A DNA stretch of 64,000 nucleotides. Origin: Hermatobates lingyangjiaoensis (taxonomy: Eukaryota; Arthropoda; Insecta; Hemiptera; Hermatobatidae). This document shows positions 48,611 to 58,003 of the stretch, piece after piece (the stretch's first letter is position 1; every line of letters starts with the position of its first letter). The notes beneath the pieces were generated by a model. That model was given only the letters and a program-made list of their open reading frames with translations. It was not told the origin of the DNA and did not search any database. Position numbers and translations under genes: made by a program. The stretch lies in NCBI GenBank assembly GCA_026182355.1, contig JAPFBL010000310.1, positions 62,001-126,000 of the forward strand, written 5' to 3'.

Positions 48611-51068
48611 TATTTTAATATATATAAATGTACAAATATTATAAATAATCTTATAAGCTAATTATTTGCATAAAATAGAAAATTACACATAAAAACTTTA
48701 ATGACGCTTGAACCGTAGTCAGGGAAAAGTTTGCGATTGCTGTTTTCTGTTTATAGTTTGTTTTTAAATTTCTCTTGTTTTACATGGAACGTTTTCGTTT
48801 AGTTCAAGTGTTTAATATATTATTTACTTTGAATATAGACAGGTTTATTATTATTACTATATACTATTATTATGAGATATTATATATTTGAGGATACCCT
48901 AATAAAGATGAATTGGAATTTTTATAAATAAAATAATTTACAGTTAACTTTAAGTTTATGAATGCAACTTATAAGCTACATGTACGTGAAAATCAATAAA
49001 GGGTTGATATGTGAAAACACAGAGGGGTTTACAATGCTGGCAGAGTCCTTCCGACTCATGCAAACTGAAACACTAAAATAACTTCAATCATACATTTATC
49101 GAAAGTGCAGATTTTTTTTTTCATTTAATTGGTATTTTCGTTTTTGATTGGTTTCTGCATTTAGAAAGTTTTCCGTTTAGTAAAATTCCTTTGAAGTTTA
49201 ACGTTAAAAACCTGCGTAGCGACAATTGTATTAATTACGTTAGAATCGTATATTCAGACATTTAATTTGTTTTATAACTGTAGCTAATGAGCCTAATTGA
49301 TATTAATATTAATAATTTTCCAGTATTATTGATTATATATTTAGTTTTTCATTTTTAATGTTTACTGCATTTTTATATATTTTTTTATGTGAGTTGTGTT
49401 TTATGTACTATAACCTATTACAGCATCCACTATAACGAAATGTCTGACTTTCATATCCGGTAAATTCTCTTATATTTTTTCATCTGTTAGGTATAAAAAG
49501 ATTGTTCACGGCGCCTCTTTTTTGATGGTACCAGAACCTTGTAGTTCTGTGAATGTGGCAAGATTTCTGATTAAAAAAAAAACAAATTAAAAAAGAGAAA
49601 ATTAGACCTGGAACGGTAAATCATTCTGGTAAAGCTGACTATTTAGCAAAACTATTTATAAACCTGACTTTATAAAGCAAAAGCCTATAAAGATGAACAT
49701 TAAAAATAAACATCCTGGGACAACACGAAAGGCAAGTGTCGTGATCTTGACAACGTAGCTAAGATAAGAACATTTCTATCTTGTCAACGAACCAATCACT
49801 TCTATTGCAATGCCTATATGAATCTCAATTCTCTGTATTAATCAAAAAAAGAATCACGAAACTTCAACTTTCGGATATTCGAAAAACATTTCTAGTTTCA
49901 TTTAGCCTGCATGAAGTAATGGATTAGTTGAAAACCAATATATAGTATGCAATATTTACAGGATTAGTAAATATCCCTTAAAACTGATACCGTCTTTTAA
50001 CCGAAAATCTCATTAACTATATTCGACTTGAGAGTTGATCAGATTTTTTAATAATATTCAGTCAACTTTTAAATTTGTAATAGTGTTTGTAGAAATGATG
50101 TTTTCTTATAACCTGTTAAAGATTTCAAAGCGACCTAATCATTAGTATTTGATGACATTAATATTACTCTCTGGAACTTTCAAAAATGATTTTGACAATC
50201 GAGAATAGTTTTTCCCATATAAATAATTAATCATATTTATTTTGCTACTTGACAAAAACAGTGAATTGAATTAGTATTCATCTGTTAAAGTATGTACCAA
50301 GAAATAAAGACAGTCTGGATAGAAAACTTCTTCATCCACAATCCACCCAGAAGGATTGGTCGTATGAGTACAGAACAGCTTCCTTGTAGTAGTCAATAAT
50401 AGCGTGTATAGTGGAACTTGTTTTAACTTGGTATAAGTTAAATTAAGAATGTCTTAGATTCAAAAGAGGAAATACATTTTTTTTTTTTTGTTGATGTTGT
50501 TTGACCGGCTTCAAACGCCAATCAACAACAAAAACATGTGATAAAATAAGTGTTAAATGTGTCCTTCATGTTGTTTCTGCCAGCTCTGCTTTGTAGAAAC
50601 CACAACCACACAGAAAATCATCCCATTGTTTGTCCACATTGTCCAAGTTATAAACACACTTATGAAAAGCACAGAGGGTTTCTTTGTAAAAGCAGATAAA
50701 ATTATACGTTTATACTAATTATTGCCAGCACCAATCATAGAGAAGTTAGAAGTCACTTCTAATCTATTCCGCTTTCAATACTCGTAACTAGTTGACCTCT
50801 GTCTCTTTGCTATTTGTGTATTTGTTCAGATTCAAGATTGCATTGGTGATGAAAGAGAAATAACGACATCTGCTACTTCTATTTTCTTTAACACTGAGAT
50901 TTGAATTGAATTTCGGTGTAGTCAAAAATCAATATTTTTTTTTAAGTTTCAAAGAGTATGTCGATGCCAGCAAGGCTAGACTAAAAAGCTTCTTAAGGTG
51001 AAACTTAAACTTTAATCATTCAACAGTAAATATGTTTCAAGTTATTTTCATTTGATTTGTGATCCTAC
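48611..51068. other. AT-rich intergenic
   Basis: About 2.5 kb with no gene, RNA or named repeat seen. A T run of about 12 lies at 50478-50489. Confidence 0.5.
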
Positions 51069-51123
51069 TTTTTTATTAAATTATCAGCACAAGATTACCT
51101 CTGCTGATAATTTAATAAAAAAA
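51069..51123. repeat. Short palindrome
   Basis: ttttttattaaattatcagca and its complement are separated by 12 bases. Ends in an A run. It has a terminator-like shape, but there is no neighbouring gene to give it that role. Confidence 0.7.
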
Positions 51124-51388
51124 AAAATAAAAAAACAAAAATATCTTATTTAATTTCAAAATAATACAATTAATTTCATATATTAATTTGGATTTTTATC
51201 TTTTTGGCACATGATTTTAAAAAAAAAAATTAAAATTATCTAAATATATTCTATCAAACTCTTTTGAAAAATGACAGATTTTGTTTAAAAAAAAAATCAT
51301 TACTTATAATCTGAAGAGTAGTCCTCATTTTAGAAACAGTCTCATCACATTAGTTATCATGCTCAAATATTAAAAATTATTTTCGCTT
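51124..51388. other. AT-rich intergenic
   Basis: A-rich homopolymer runs. Nothing else seen. Confidence 0.45.
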
Positions 51389-51560
51389 TGAACCGTCTGT
51401 GAACCAGTGCGCTTGGTTTCTCTCTGTTATCTCTTCTGAAGACAGTTCAAACCAAAAATTAGAGACTATAAGTGTGTGCTTTTGATTTCACTATGTTTCT
51501 TTTTCTACATTGAACTATATTTGTCCGTTTCGAATTGTATTTCCAACGAAGAACTAGATA
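51389..51560 (+). repeat. Family H repeat, plus copy
   Basis: gtctgtgaaccagtgcgctt, cttctgaagacagttcaaac, aaaaattagagactataagt and aactatatttgtccgtttcg match the complement and then the plus strand of 46862-47060. It has CTGAAGA, C, but the stem and GAAA have been lost. Confidence 0.7.
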
Positions 51561-51565
51561 TATTT

Positions 51566-51757
51566 AGTTTAAACCACAATGGAAAAAGGAAAACAATAGG
51601 AAAAAATGCTCTGAGACCTTTCAATGTATGTCAACACAGAGCAAACAAATTCACTTTGTTTGCTCTCTGTTGACAAACATTGAAAGGTCTCAGATCATTT
51701 TTTTCTATTCTGGTTTAAACTTCAATGATTGCATCACGTGTTTATTTATTGTGATTT
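51566..51757. repeat. Foldback repeat, family A variant
   Basis: Inverted ends agtttaaaccacaatgg and ttctattctggtttaaact flank arms gctctgagacctttcaatgt and complement around a short centre (caaattcactttg). The outer tail (gattgcatcacgtgtttatt, tattgtgattttt) keeps the family A terminal hairpin, although the ends differ (gtttaaacc in place of gatcaaacc). Followed by (TA)n. Confidence 0.75.
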
Positions 51758-51784
51758 TTCTGCATATATATATATATATATATA
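51758..51784. repeat. (TA)n microsatellite
   Basis: TA run abutting the foldback end. Confidence 0.9.
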
Positions 51785-52088
51785 GATCGGCTCCTGGGCT
51801 TAACCTCAATCGTTGATTTTTTTTTTTTATAAGTTGTTATCAGCTTACAATTTTATTTTAGTTAAATGTTTTCATTCTTTTAATTTTTATTTGGCTTTTA
51901 TCTCTTTATCTTCCTTGTCTACCTTTCCTCCGAAAGTTGGCTACACTGTTTAAGAGCTTCGGTTCGAACGCCAAGCCAGTCGTTATCAACCTTTGGAACG
52001 ATTCATATCTATTCCTGACGACGAGGACATCGAAATATACTAGTGAGTTCAATGATTTCTTTTCTATGTGTTCTTTTGAAAATTCTAG

Positions 52089-52089
<1 letters not shown>
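51785..52089 (+). repeat. Family F segment with hammerhead-like core
   Basis: Mostly pyrimidine-rich (ttatttggcttttatctctt, ccttgtctacctttcctcc). The core at 52015-52035 reads CTGACGA, one C, a GA/TC stem with a 5-base loop, and GAAA. It is followed by tatactagtgagttcaatga and ttcttttctatgtgttcttt, similar in layout to 46785-46815. Ends in the (TA)n that hosts the Gypsy insertion. Confidence 0.5.

Positions 52090-52127
<38 letters not shown>
52090..52127. repeat. (TA)n microsatellite (Gypsy target, left part)
   Basis: TA-rich run directly against the 5' LTR. The run resumes beyond the 3' LTR at 57286-57300, so the element inserted inside this array. Confidence 0.9.
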
Positions 52128-52129
<2 letters not shown>

Positions 52130-52318
52130 TAATGCCGGCCCGCGAGAGACGCCGGCCCGCGAGAGACTAGAGGGTTGAAGTCCGTATCAACATTGCCTCT
52201 CCTATAAACAGAAGGAGCTGACTAATAAAACTCGATTCTTGTCTTCAATCACGTGCGAGCTAGTTTATTTAAATTCCTTTTTTTTAAAAACCTATTCATT
52301 ACCCGGACACGCGTAACT
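52128..52318 (+). repeat. 5' LTR
   Basis: 191 bp with AGT...ACT ends. The first part is a GC-rich 17-bp motif (gccggcccgcgagagac) in two tandem copies, unusual in this AT-rich region. A TATAAA lies at 52203-52208 and an AATAAA at 52224-52229, candidate promoter and polyadenylation signals. The last base overlaps the TGG of the primer-binding site, so the 3' edge is uncertain by one base. Confidence 0.95.
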
Positions 52319-52335
52319 GGTGCCGAAACCCGGGA
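52318..52335 (+). promoter_or_regulatory. Primer-binding site, tRNA-Phe-like
   Basis: TGGTGCCGAAACCCGGGA is the complement of an 18-nt tRNA 3' end, TCCCGGGTTTCGGCACCA, which fits eukaryotic tRNA-Phe with its CCA. It primes minus-strand DNA synthesis. Confidence 0.85.
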
Positions 52336-52387
52336 TCATTCGCCAACTGTTTAATAGTGTAGTGTTGTGTCCAGTGTAGAAACCAAC

Positions 52388-53581
52388 ATGACGAGTAAAC
52401 AGACAACAGGAGCCGATGTTAGGCTCGCAGTGAAAATAGAACAAGCGAGAGTAGCAAAAGCAGGGTACCTGATGAACCTATTAGATTCGATAAAGAGGTT
52501 CGAGGGTGATGCTCGAGAGTTGGACTTGTTCATAGAGAGAATGGACTCCATCAACGAGCAGTTAGTCACAACTCAACTAGACCCAGCTACAGACAAGAAC
52601 ATCAAGACCTACTTCCTCGCCAGGGTCAGCCTTACGGTGATGCTGGAGTTAGGACTTACGTTTTGTGCGGAGTGGAGTGCGGTGCGAGCAGCCCTTAAGG
52701 ACAGATATGCTGGAGCCGCAAAGCCTGTAGCTAGATGTGCGCTAAAAATTTTTGAAATGAGGAAGGAGAATGGTGAGACCTGCGCTGAGTTCGGGCGCAG
52801 ATTGGGGGATGCGACAAGGAAATTAACTATGAAGATAAATGAAAAGTGCACAGACAGTCAAGAAGCGAAATGGAGAACGACGATATATGAAGAGATAGCC
52901 AGTGAAATTCTCCTCAAGGCAGCTCCAGAACGAGTGAGAATGGCCCTCCGTATCATGAAGCCCACTAGTCTCGAGGAGACAATTAATGCTATCCGGGAGG
53001 AAGAAATGGACCGAGAAGATAACGGTGTTATATACGGAGGGAAGTCAGAAGGAGGATGGGCAGTTGTGACCAGGAGGAGAGTACCTCAGGATAGGCAATT
53101 CAGAGCAAGAGCCTATGAGGATCGAGGACAAGGGAGGTATTCACAGGAGAGGAAGCCACGGGGACGTTTTGAAGAGAGAAGATCTCAAGCCAGGAGGAAC
53201 AGCTATGAGGCAGTGGGAGGCTACACGCGAAGAGAGAAGCCAGTAAGAAGAGGATGTTGGGAGTGTGGTGAACTCGGTCACTTCGCGCGAGAGTGTCCGT
53301 ATTTATATCGCAAGGAGAGACCACGAACGAAACAGTATAGACCAACACCAAGAGATGAGCCCATGGAAGTTAACACAACCCGGCGGGAGAAGATGTGGGG
53401 CAGGAGAAGACAAAAAGGGGAAGGCTCTTCAGAGGACGGGAGCTCATCAGAGTCAACAGGGTCGGAGCAAGAGACATCGATAGAACGACACGAGCGCTGG
53501 TACGAGCGAGGGAAGTGGCCTTCACTGGAAGAGACTCGTGGTGGGAGGATCGCTATTCGAGAGAAGAGGAAGAAGGATTGA
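52388..53581 (+). CDS. gag: Gag polyprotein of Ty3/Gypsy element
   Basis: Structural protein that would form the intracellular particle and bind the element's RNA. I start it at the first ATG (52388), giving 397 residues. An upstream in-frame GTG adds seven codons but is not a normal eukaryotic start. The N-terminal half has the usual Gypsy capsid-type text (SIKRFEGDARELDLFIERMD). A strongly basic Arg-rich stretch follows at about residues 235-290, then a single zinc knuckle CWECGELGHFAREC (C-x2-C-x4-H-x4-C) at 290-303, as in nucleocapsids. The C-terminus is acidic/serine-rich, then basic (IREKRKKD). It ends in UGA at 53579-53581. The same frame stays open into protease without another stop, so Gag-Pol could be made by readthrough. 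Confidence 0.9.
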   Translation: MTSKQTTGADVRLAVKIEQARVAKAGYLMNLLDSIKRFEGDARELDLFIERMDSINEQLVTTQLDPATDKNIKTYFLARVSLTVMLELGLTFCAEWSAVRAALKDRYAGAAKPVARCALKIFEMRKENGETCAEFGRRLGDATRKLTMKINEKCTDSQEAKWRTTIYEEIASEILLKAAPERVRMALRIMKPTSLEETINAIREEEMDREDNGVIYGGKSEGGWAVVTRRRVPQDRQFRARAYEDRGQGRYSQERKPRGRFEERRSQARRNSYEAVGGYTRREKPVRRGCWECGELGHFARECPYLYRKERPRTKQYRPTPRDEPMEVNTTRREKMWGRRRQKGEGSSEDGSSSESTGSEQETSIERHERWYERGKWPSLEETRGGRIAIREKRKKD

Positions 53582-55015
53582 AGGTTAGGCGAGAGGTATA
53601 TAGGCGAGCAACAGAGGAATAGCATAAGAGGTAAGCTCCCTATATTTTTTTTTCCCAAATGGAAGACTAAGTGTTTGGTAGATACAGGGTCAGATAGCAC
53701 AATTATGGACAATGAAGTGGCAAAAAGGATGGACAATTATTCAGGGCTGACACCGTGCAACTGCACCTTGGTCACCATGGCAGGAAGGAAGAGCCTGGTA
53801 GGCGAATTACAGGTAGAGATGGGAGAATTAATAGGAGAGACCTTGGAGATGAAAGTGCATGTGACCCACTTAGAGACCCAGAAATATGGAGTTATTCTAG
53901 GGTGCGACTTTTTGGAGAGAATCAATGCAAAACCTGAGTGTAAAAGAGGGAAGTGGGACATTAAACTAGGAAAAAGGAAATACTTCGTGGAAGGGAGAGT
54001 TAAACCAGGGAAGAGAATAACGGTAAACTGTGGAAAAGTGATACCAGGAGAACATCAGGTGAGTGAATTAATGAAAGAATTTGAAAAAGTATTCTATAGT
54101 GAAGGACAGAGGTTATCAGCTACAGGTAGGGTCAAACACCAAATAGAACTCCCTGAAGGTACAGTTGTTTACGTGAAACCTAGAAGGTACCCACACCAAT
54201 TGAAAAAGATAATGCAGGAGCAAATAAAGGAAATGCTGGACCAGGGCATAATACAGAGGTCTAAGTCGCAATTTTCGAGCCCTATTTGGCTGGTCCCGAA
54301 AAAGGTCGAGGAGGGTAAACCCCCTAAATACCGGTTGGTAGTAGATTTTAGAGAGTTAAATAAGTACACTAAGCTTGAAAGATACCCTCTGCCAAGGATA
54401 GAAGACATACTCGACCATATGGCAGGAGCAACTGTATTCAGTACCTTCGACCTCAAGGCCGGGTATCACCAGATTAGGATGCACCCGAGAGATGTCGAGA
54501 AGACGGCCTTTACGTTCGATAGAGGCCACTTCGAATTTTTGAGGATGCCCTTTGGCCTAAAGAATGCGCCTTCCACGTTCCAACGCCTCATGGATGAACT
54601 GCTTGAAGGACTGGGAGAAGACTTTACGCAAATCTACATGGATGACATCATAGTGTTCAGTAAGTCAATAGAAGAGCATAAGGAACATGTTACAAGGGTG
54701 CTGAAAAGAATAAGGGACTTTGGCTTAAAGGTAGCGATGGATAAAACCCGCTTATATCAAAAAGAGGTTAGATTTATGGGGCACCTTATCTCAGGTGAAG
54801 GAGTAAGACCCGACCCTAAGAAGGTTGAAGCAATAGATCGATTACCCTATCCAAAGGGACCCAAAGACATCAGGGCTTTTCTAGGTATGATAGGTTTCTA
54901 TAGAAGGTACGTAAAGGACTTTGCAGCAATCACGAACCCCTTGACGGACAGTTTAAAGAAAGGAAAGAAGTTTATACAAACAGAAGATCTAAAGAGAAGC
55001 AGTGGAGCAGTGTAA
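53582..55015 (+). CDS. pol: Pol part 1: protease and reverse transcriptase
   Basis: Open frame directly after the gag UGA, in the same frame, with no ATG needed if read through. Counting from 53582, the aspartic protease motif LVDTGSD starts at residue 32. The RT domain follows: LVVDFRELN near 252-260, the catalytic FDLKAGYHQI with Asp at about 290, MPFGLKNAPSTFQ, and the YMDD box at 352-355 with both catalytic aspartates. Next are the thumb/connection words MGHLISGEGV and FLGMIGFYRRY. All expected RT motifs are intact. The frame ends at a TAA at 55013-55015 because of a one-base shift near 54990-55000. RNase H continues in the next frame. The shift lies in the RT-RNase H linker, where no programmed frameshift is expected, so a mutation or assembly error is likely. 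Confidence 0.92.
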   Translation, partial: RLGERYIGEQQRNSIRGKLPIFFFPKWKTKCLVDTGSDSTIMDNEVAKRMDNYSGLTPCNCTLVTMAGRKSLVGELQVEMGELIGETLEMKVHVTHLETQKYGVILGCDFLERINAKPECKRGKWDIKLGKRKYFVEGRVKPGKRITVNCGKVIPGEHQVSELMKEFEKVFYSEGQRLSATGRVKHQIELPEGTVVYVKPRRYPHQLKKIMQEQIKEMLDQGIIQRSKSQFSSPIWLVPKKVEEGKPPKYRLVVDFRELNKYTKLERYPLPRIEDILDHMAGATVFSTFDLKAGYHQIRMHPRDVEKTAFTFDRGHFEFLRMPFGLKNAPSTFQRLMDELLEGLGEDFTQIYMDDIIVFSKSIEEHKEHVTRVLKRIRDFGLKVAMDKTRLYQKEVRFMGHLISGEGVRPDPKKVEAIDRLPYPKGPKDIRAFLGMIGFYRRYVKDFAAITNPLTDSLKKGKKFIQTEDLKRSSGAV

Positions 55016-56837
55016 GAAGGCGTTGCGGGGCCCGCTGTTGCTCCAATTTCCTGACCTAAACAAACCATTCATTGTAATGACAGATGCCAGTCAAGAAGCT
55101 ATCGGGGGAGTCTTGATGCAGGAAACTATCCAGGGAGAGCGACCAATAGCCTACGCCAGCAGAAAATTATCACCAGCAGAAAAAAGGTATAGCACAATAG
55201 AAAGGGAAATGTTAGGCATAGTGTGGACTGTAGAACATTTCCGACCCTACCTTTTTGCGGCTGAGTTCACTATTAGAACAGATCATAGGCCCCTAATGTG
55301 GATCGGGAATTTAAAGGAGACGTCAGCCCGGATAGCAAAGTGGAAAGAAAGGATAGCTGCATACAACTTCAGGGTCCAGCACGTAAAGGGCGTTGATAAT
55401 CAAGTAGCCGACTGTTTGTCCAGAAACGTCAACGTCATTACGAGAAGTAGTACGAGAGAGCCAAGTACCTCCAGGGACGTGCGAGAGTTCTTCGCCAACT
55501 GGACACCAGACGCAGATGAAGACCAAGAACAACGAAATGGACCGGAAGCTGAGATTAGTCAGGATATAATAAACAACAAGAGAAATCAAATAATTATAAA
55601 AGACGACACAGAAGAAATAATAAACACCCAATTGCACAAATATGGCCACTTAAAAATAAATATTATTACAGGAGGAACGAAAGCGAACAACGAACAATTA
55701 AGTACAGTCATAAACCAACTAACAGTGCCAGGAAAGGTATACCATTTCTTTATAGAATCACAAGAACTTGAAAATAGACTACTCCGACTAATTCAGGAAA
55801 GAGAGCTGAGACAAGGAGCTCATTTCATAATCTGTAAGAACCAGGTAGAAACGGTAGAAGACGAAGAGCAGCAGAAAGAGGTCATCCTAAATTATCACAG
55901 GGGAAAAACCAACCATCGTGGTGTCACAGAGACCCTTAAACATCTACAGAGGTCGCATTACTGGCTCCAAATGGGCAAGAGGATAGCCCAAGTGATAAAG
56001 GACTGTGAAATATGCAAAAGGAGGAAGTATGAAAGAGTACCACTTGTACCTCCATTATTACAAAGTCAGACGCCCGAGGGACCCTTTGAGGAGCTAGAAA
56101 TTGATATATTTACATACGACGGAAACAAATATTTAACAACAATAGATAGACTAACGAAGTTAGCCTCAGCATGGCCACTAACAAGTAAATCAAGTGAAAG
56201 TACAGAAGAGGCATTGCTGTCGTATTTGGCCACGTTTGACTGCCCGAGAACGATCTATATGGACAGAGGGCGAGAGTTCAACAACGTTAAAATAAAAACC
56301 CTGTTAAAAGAATTCAATATAAACCCCCATTGGTGTACACCGGGTCATCCAAGGTCCCACGGAGCAATAGAGAGACTACATAACACTCTAACGGAACACT
56401 TGCAGTTATTGGCTGATGCAAAAAACATAAAGGGTCATGTGGCAATGGCCAGAGCGGTCCTAGCATACAACAGTAGTATTCACTCGACCACAGAGGCAAC
56501 ACCATTTGAATTGCGGAAAAAGGAAGCGGATCCACAAAGGTTACATAATAGAGTCAAAGCAGCAAAAGAAAGATGGACCAAGCAATATAATCAAAGGAAA
56601 GCAGAAGAAACAGTAGGGTTGATACAAGAAGGGGACTTCGTATATAAACTGAATAGGCAGAAGCGAAGGAAATCGGACCCGAGATACGTAGGGCCATACG
56701 AAGTACTCGCAACGTTACCACGGTACAGAGCACAGATATGGAGGATAGGAACGGACACCCTGAAACAAGAAATAGTTCATTTTCAGGAACTGCGACGGGT
56801 GAGAAGGAAAATCCCACCAATGGTGCGAACGATATAG
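54993..56837 (+). CDS. pol: Pol part 2: RNase H and integrase
   Basis: This frame opens at 54993. Numbering here uses the GTG at 55002 as residue 1 (611 residues). It is not expected to start its own protein: it continues pol after the frame shift. RNase H has catalytic-type Asp28 (VMTDAS), Glu69 (STIEREML), Asp94 (RTDHRPL) and Asp137 (NQVADCLSR). Integrase has the zinc-binding His299, His305, Cys335, Cys338 (DCEICKRRK). Its catalytic triad is Asp368 (EIDIF), Asp421 (MDRGREF) and Glu457 (GAIERLH), spaced D-x52-D-x35-E. A GPY motif (RYVGPYEVL) lies at about 561-569, as in the C-terminal domain of many Gypsy integrases. No chromodomain is evident. Stop at 56835-56837. Confidence 0.93.
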   Translation, partial: REAVEQCKKALRGPLLLQFPDLNKPFIVMTDASQEAIGGVLMQETIQGERPIAYASRKLSPAEKRYSTIEREMLGIVWTVEHFRPYLFAAEFTIRTDHRPLMWIGNLKETSARIAKWKERIAAYNFRVQHVKGVDNQVADCLSRNVNVITRSSTREPSTSRDVREFFANWTPDADEDQEQRNGPEAEISQDIINNKRNQIIIKDDTEEIINTQLHKYGHLKINIITGGTKANNEQLSTVINQLTVPGKVYHFFIESQELENRLLRLIQERELRQGAHFIICKNQVETVEDEEQQKEVILNYHRGKTNHRGVTETLKHLQRSHYWLQMGKRIAQVIKDCEICKRRKYERVPLVPPLLQSQTPEGPFEELEIDIFTYDGNKYLTTIDRLTKLASAWPLTSKSSESTEEALLSYLATFDCPRTIYMDRGREFNNVKIKTLLKEFNINPHWCTPGHPRSHGAIERLHNTLTEHLQLLADAKNIKGHVAMARAVLAYNSSIHSTTEATPFELRKKEADPQRLHNRVKAAKERWTKQYNQRKAEETVGLIQEGDFVYKLNRQKRRKSDPRYVGPYEVLATLPRYRAQIWRIGTDTLKQEIVHFQELRRVRRKIPPMVRTI

Positions 56838-57080
56838 TGTAGTTATGTGTGTTTACCTTTGTTAATTTTGTTATTTTTGTTTTGTACAAATAATCATAGA
56901 AGTTCATCTTTTGTTATTTCTGTAATTTCTATAAACAATGTTAATTCAGTTACTTGTGTGGACGTCATTTTATTTTTGAATGTTAAAACATTATATTCAT
57001 TTCTTATGTTTAGAGTCAAGTTTTGTTTTGTTATTTTATGATATAACTCAGACACTTGTACGGAGAGCATTGTTGATAAG
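56838..57080 (+). other. Gypsy 3' non-coding region
   Basis: T-rich untranslated stretch between pol and the polypurine tract. No env-like ORF. The small open frame at 56847-57041 is low-complexity and lacks any Env feature such as a furin site or convincing transmembrane anchor. Confidence 0.8.
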
Positions 57081-57094
57081 GACTGGGAGGGGGC
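57081..57094 (+). promoter_or_regulatory. Polypurine tract
   Basis: gactgggagggggc sits directly upstream of the 3' LTR and would prime plus-strand synthesis. Confidence 0.8.
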
Positions 57095-57285
57095 AGTAAT
57101 GCCGGCCCGCGAGAGACGCCGGCCCGCGAGAGACTAGAGGGTTGAAGTCCGTATCAACATTGCCTCTCCTATAAACAGAAGGAGCTGACTAATAAAACTC
57201 GATTCTTGTCTTCAATCACGTGCGAGCTAGTTTATTTAAATTCCTTTTTTTTAAAAACCTATTCATTACCCGGACACGCGTAACT
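57095..57285 (+). repeat. 3' LTR
   Basis: 191 bp, the same as the 5' LTR including the 8-T run and the 17-bp tandem motif. The right edge runs into tatatata. Confidence 0.95.
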
Positions 57286-57297
57286 TATATATATATA

Positions 57298-57667
57298 TAT
57301 AACAAAGTGACAATGAAAATGCTTTGAATGCTGTTACTGAGAAGGTTTAAACGGTTTTCCAGAGTAGACAAGATTTGATCAGAGTTATGCAGGTAGCGAT
57401 TAGAAAACCAACACCGCTTGCTACACTGCATCCTTGTAGAGAGGCTGCCATGCGGGACCCTCATTCTACTGCGGACGTCAACCCTTTAAAGAACTGATCT
57501 CACATCTTCATTGGACTGCATCCACATAAAACAATAAACTAAATATAAATAGAACAATATATTCTTTCACATAACCACTATGTTAATAAACCAGTAGCTC
57601 CAGGTTTCACAAAAGATGCCTTACTATAAAATATGATGAATAAATAATTTTTATTTATTGTTCAATA
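57298..57667. other. Intergenic
   Basis: Moderately GC-richer at 57400-57500. No gene or repeat recognised. Confidence 0.45.
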
Positions 57668-57690
57668 ACACACACACACACACACACACA
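57668..57690. repeat. (AC)n microsatellite
   Basis: Short AC run, about 23 bp. Confidence 0.95.
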
Positions 57691-57726
57691 TACAAACCAA
57701 GACATTTGTGTCTTATGTGTTTCTAT

Positions 57727-58003
57727 CTTGTAGGGTAAAAAACTAATGAAATGATCTCCAGACATAAAAATTTAATGGTATAAACAACGCGTTTCGAACA
57801 CGTAATGTTCTTCCTCAGGCATTAACTAAGGGTGAGTGTCTGTGGTACAACTGAGTTGTACCTTAGTTAATGCCTGAGGAAGAACACTAAGTGTTCGTAA
57901 CGCGTTGTTTATACCATTAAATTTTTATATCTGGAGATCATTTCATTAGTTTTGTACCTTACAATGAGTAAATACCACATAATAACTGATTGCACTAAGT
58001 TAG
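57727..58003. repeat. Foldback repeat, family B
   Basis: Inverted arms from cttgtagggtaaaaaactaa to the complement at about 57963, then the outer flank tgagtaaataccacataata and ctgattgcacta. Left core gcgtttcgaacacgtaatgt. The right core is CTGAGGA, A, GAACAC/GTGTTC-type stem, then GTAAC in place of GAAAC. The centre is short (ggtgagtgtctgtggtacaa). Confidence 0.85.

Larger units (their letters stand above)
52128..57285 (+). mobile_element. Ty3/Gypsy LTR retrotransposon, 5158 bp
   Basis: Complete structure: 191-bp 5' LTR, 18-nt primer-binding site, gag, pol in the order protease, RT, RNase H, integrase, polypurine tract and 3' LTR. Domain order with integrase last defines Ty3/Gypsy. The two LTRs are identical as far as I can compare them, so insertion is recent. 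There is no envelope ORF: only about 260 bp lie between pol and the 3' LTR. Composition is clearly GC-richer than the host flanks. Two interruptions are present, a UGA between gag and pol and a one-base frame change between RT and RNase H. The target duplication cannot be measured because both flanks are (TA)n. Confidence 0.97.

Noticed and set aside
51069..51123. Rho-independent-like terminator shape
   Set aside because: A bacterial-type terminator makes no sense in this genome and no gene lies upstream. Kept only as a palindrome.
53278..53736. Long minus-strand and overlapping frames within gag-pol
   Set aside because: Shadows of the real coding frame, with no domain content.
56847..57041. 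Possible env ORF downstream of pol
   Set aside because: Too short, low-complexity, no Env motifs. The element lacks env.
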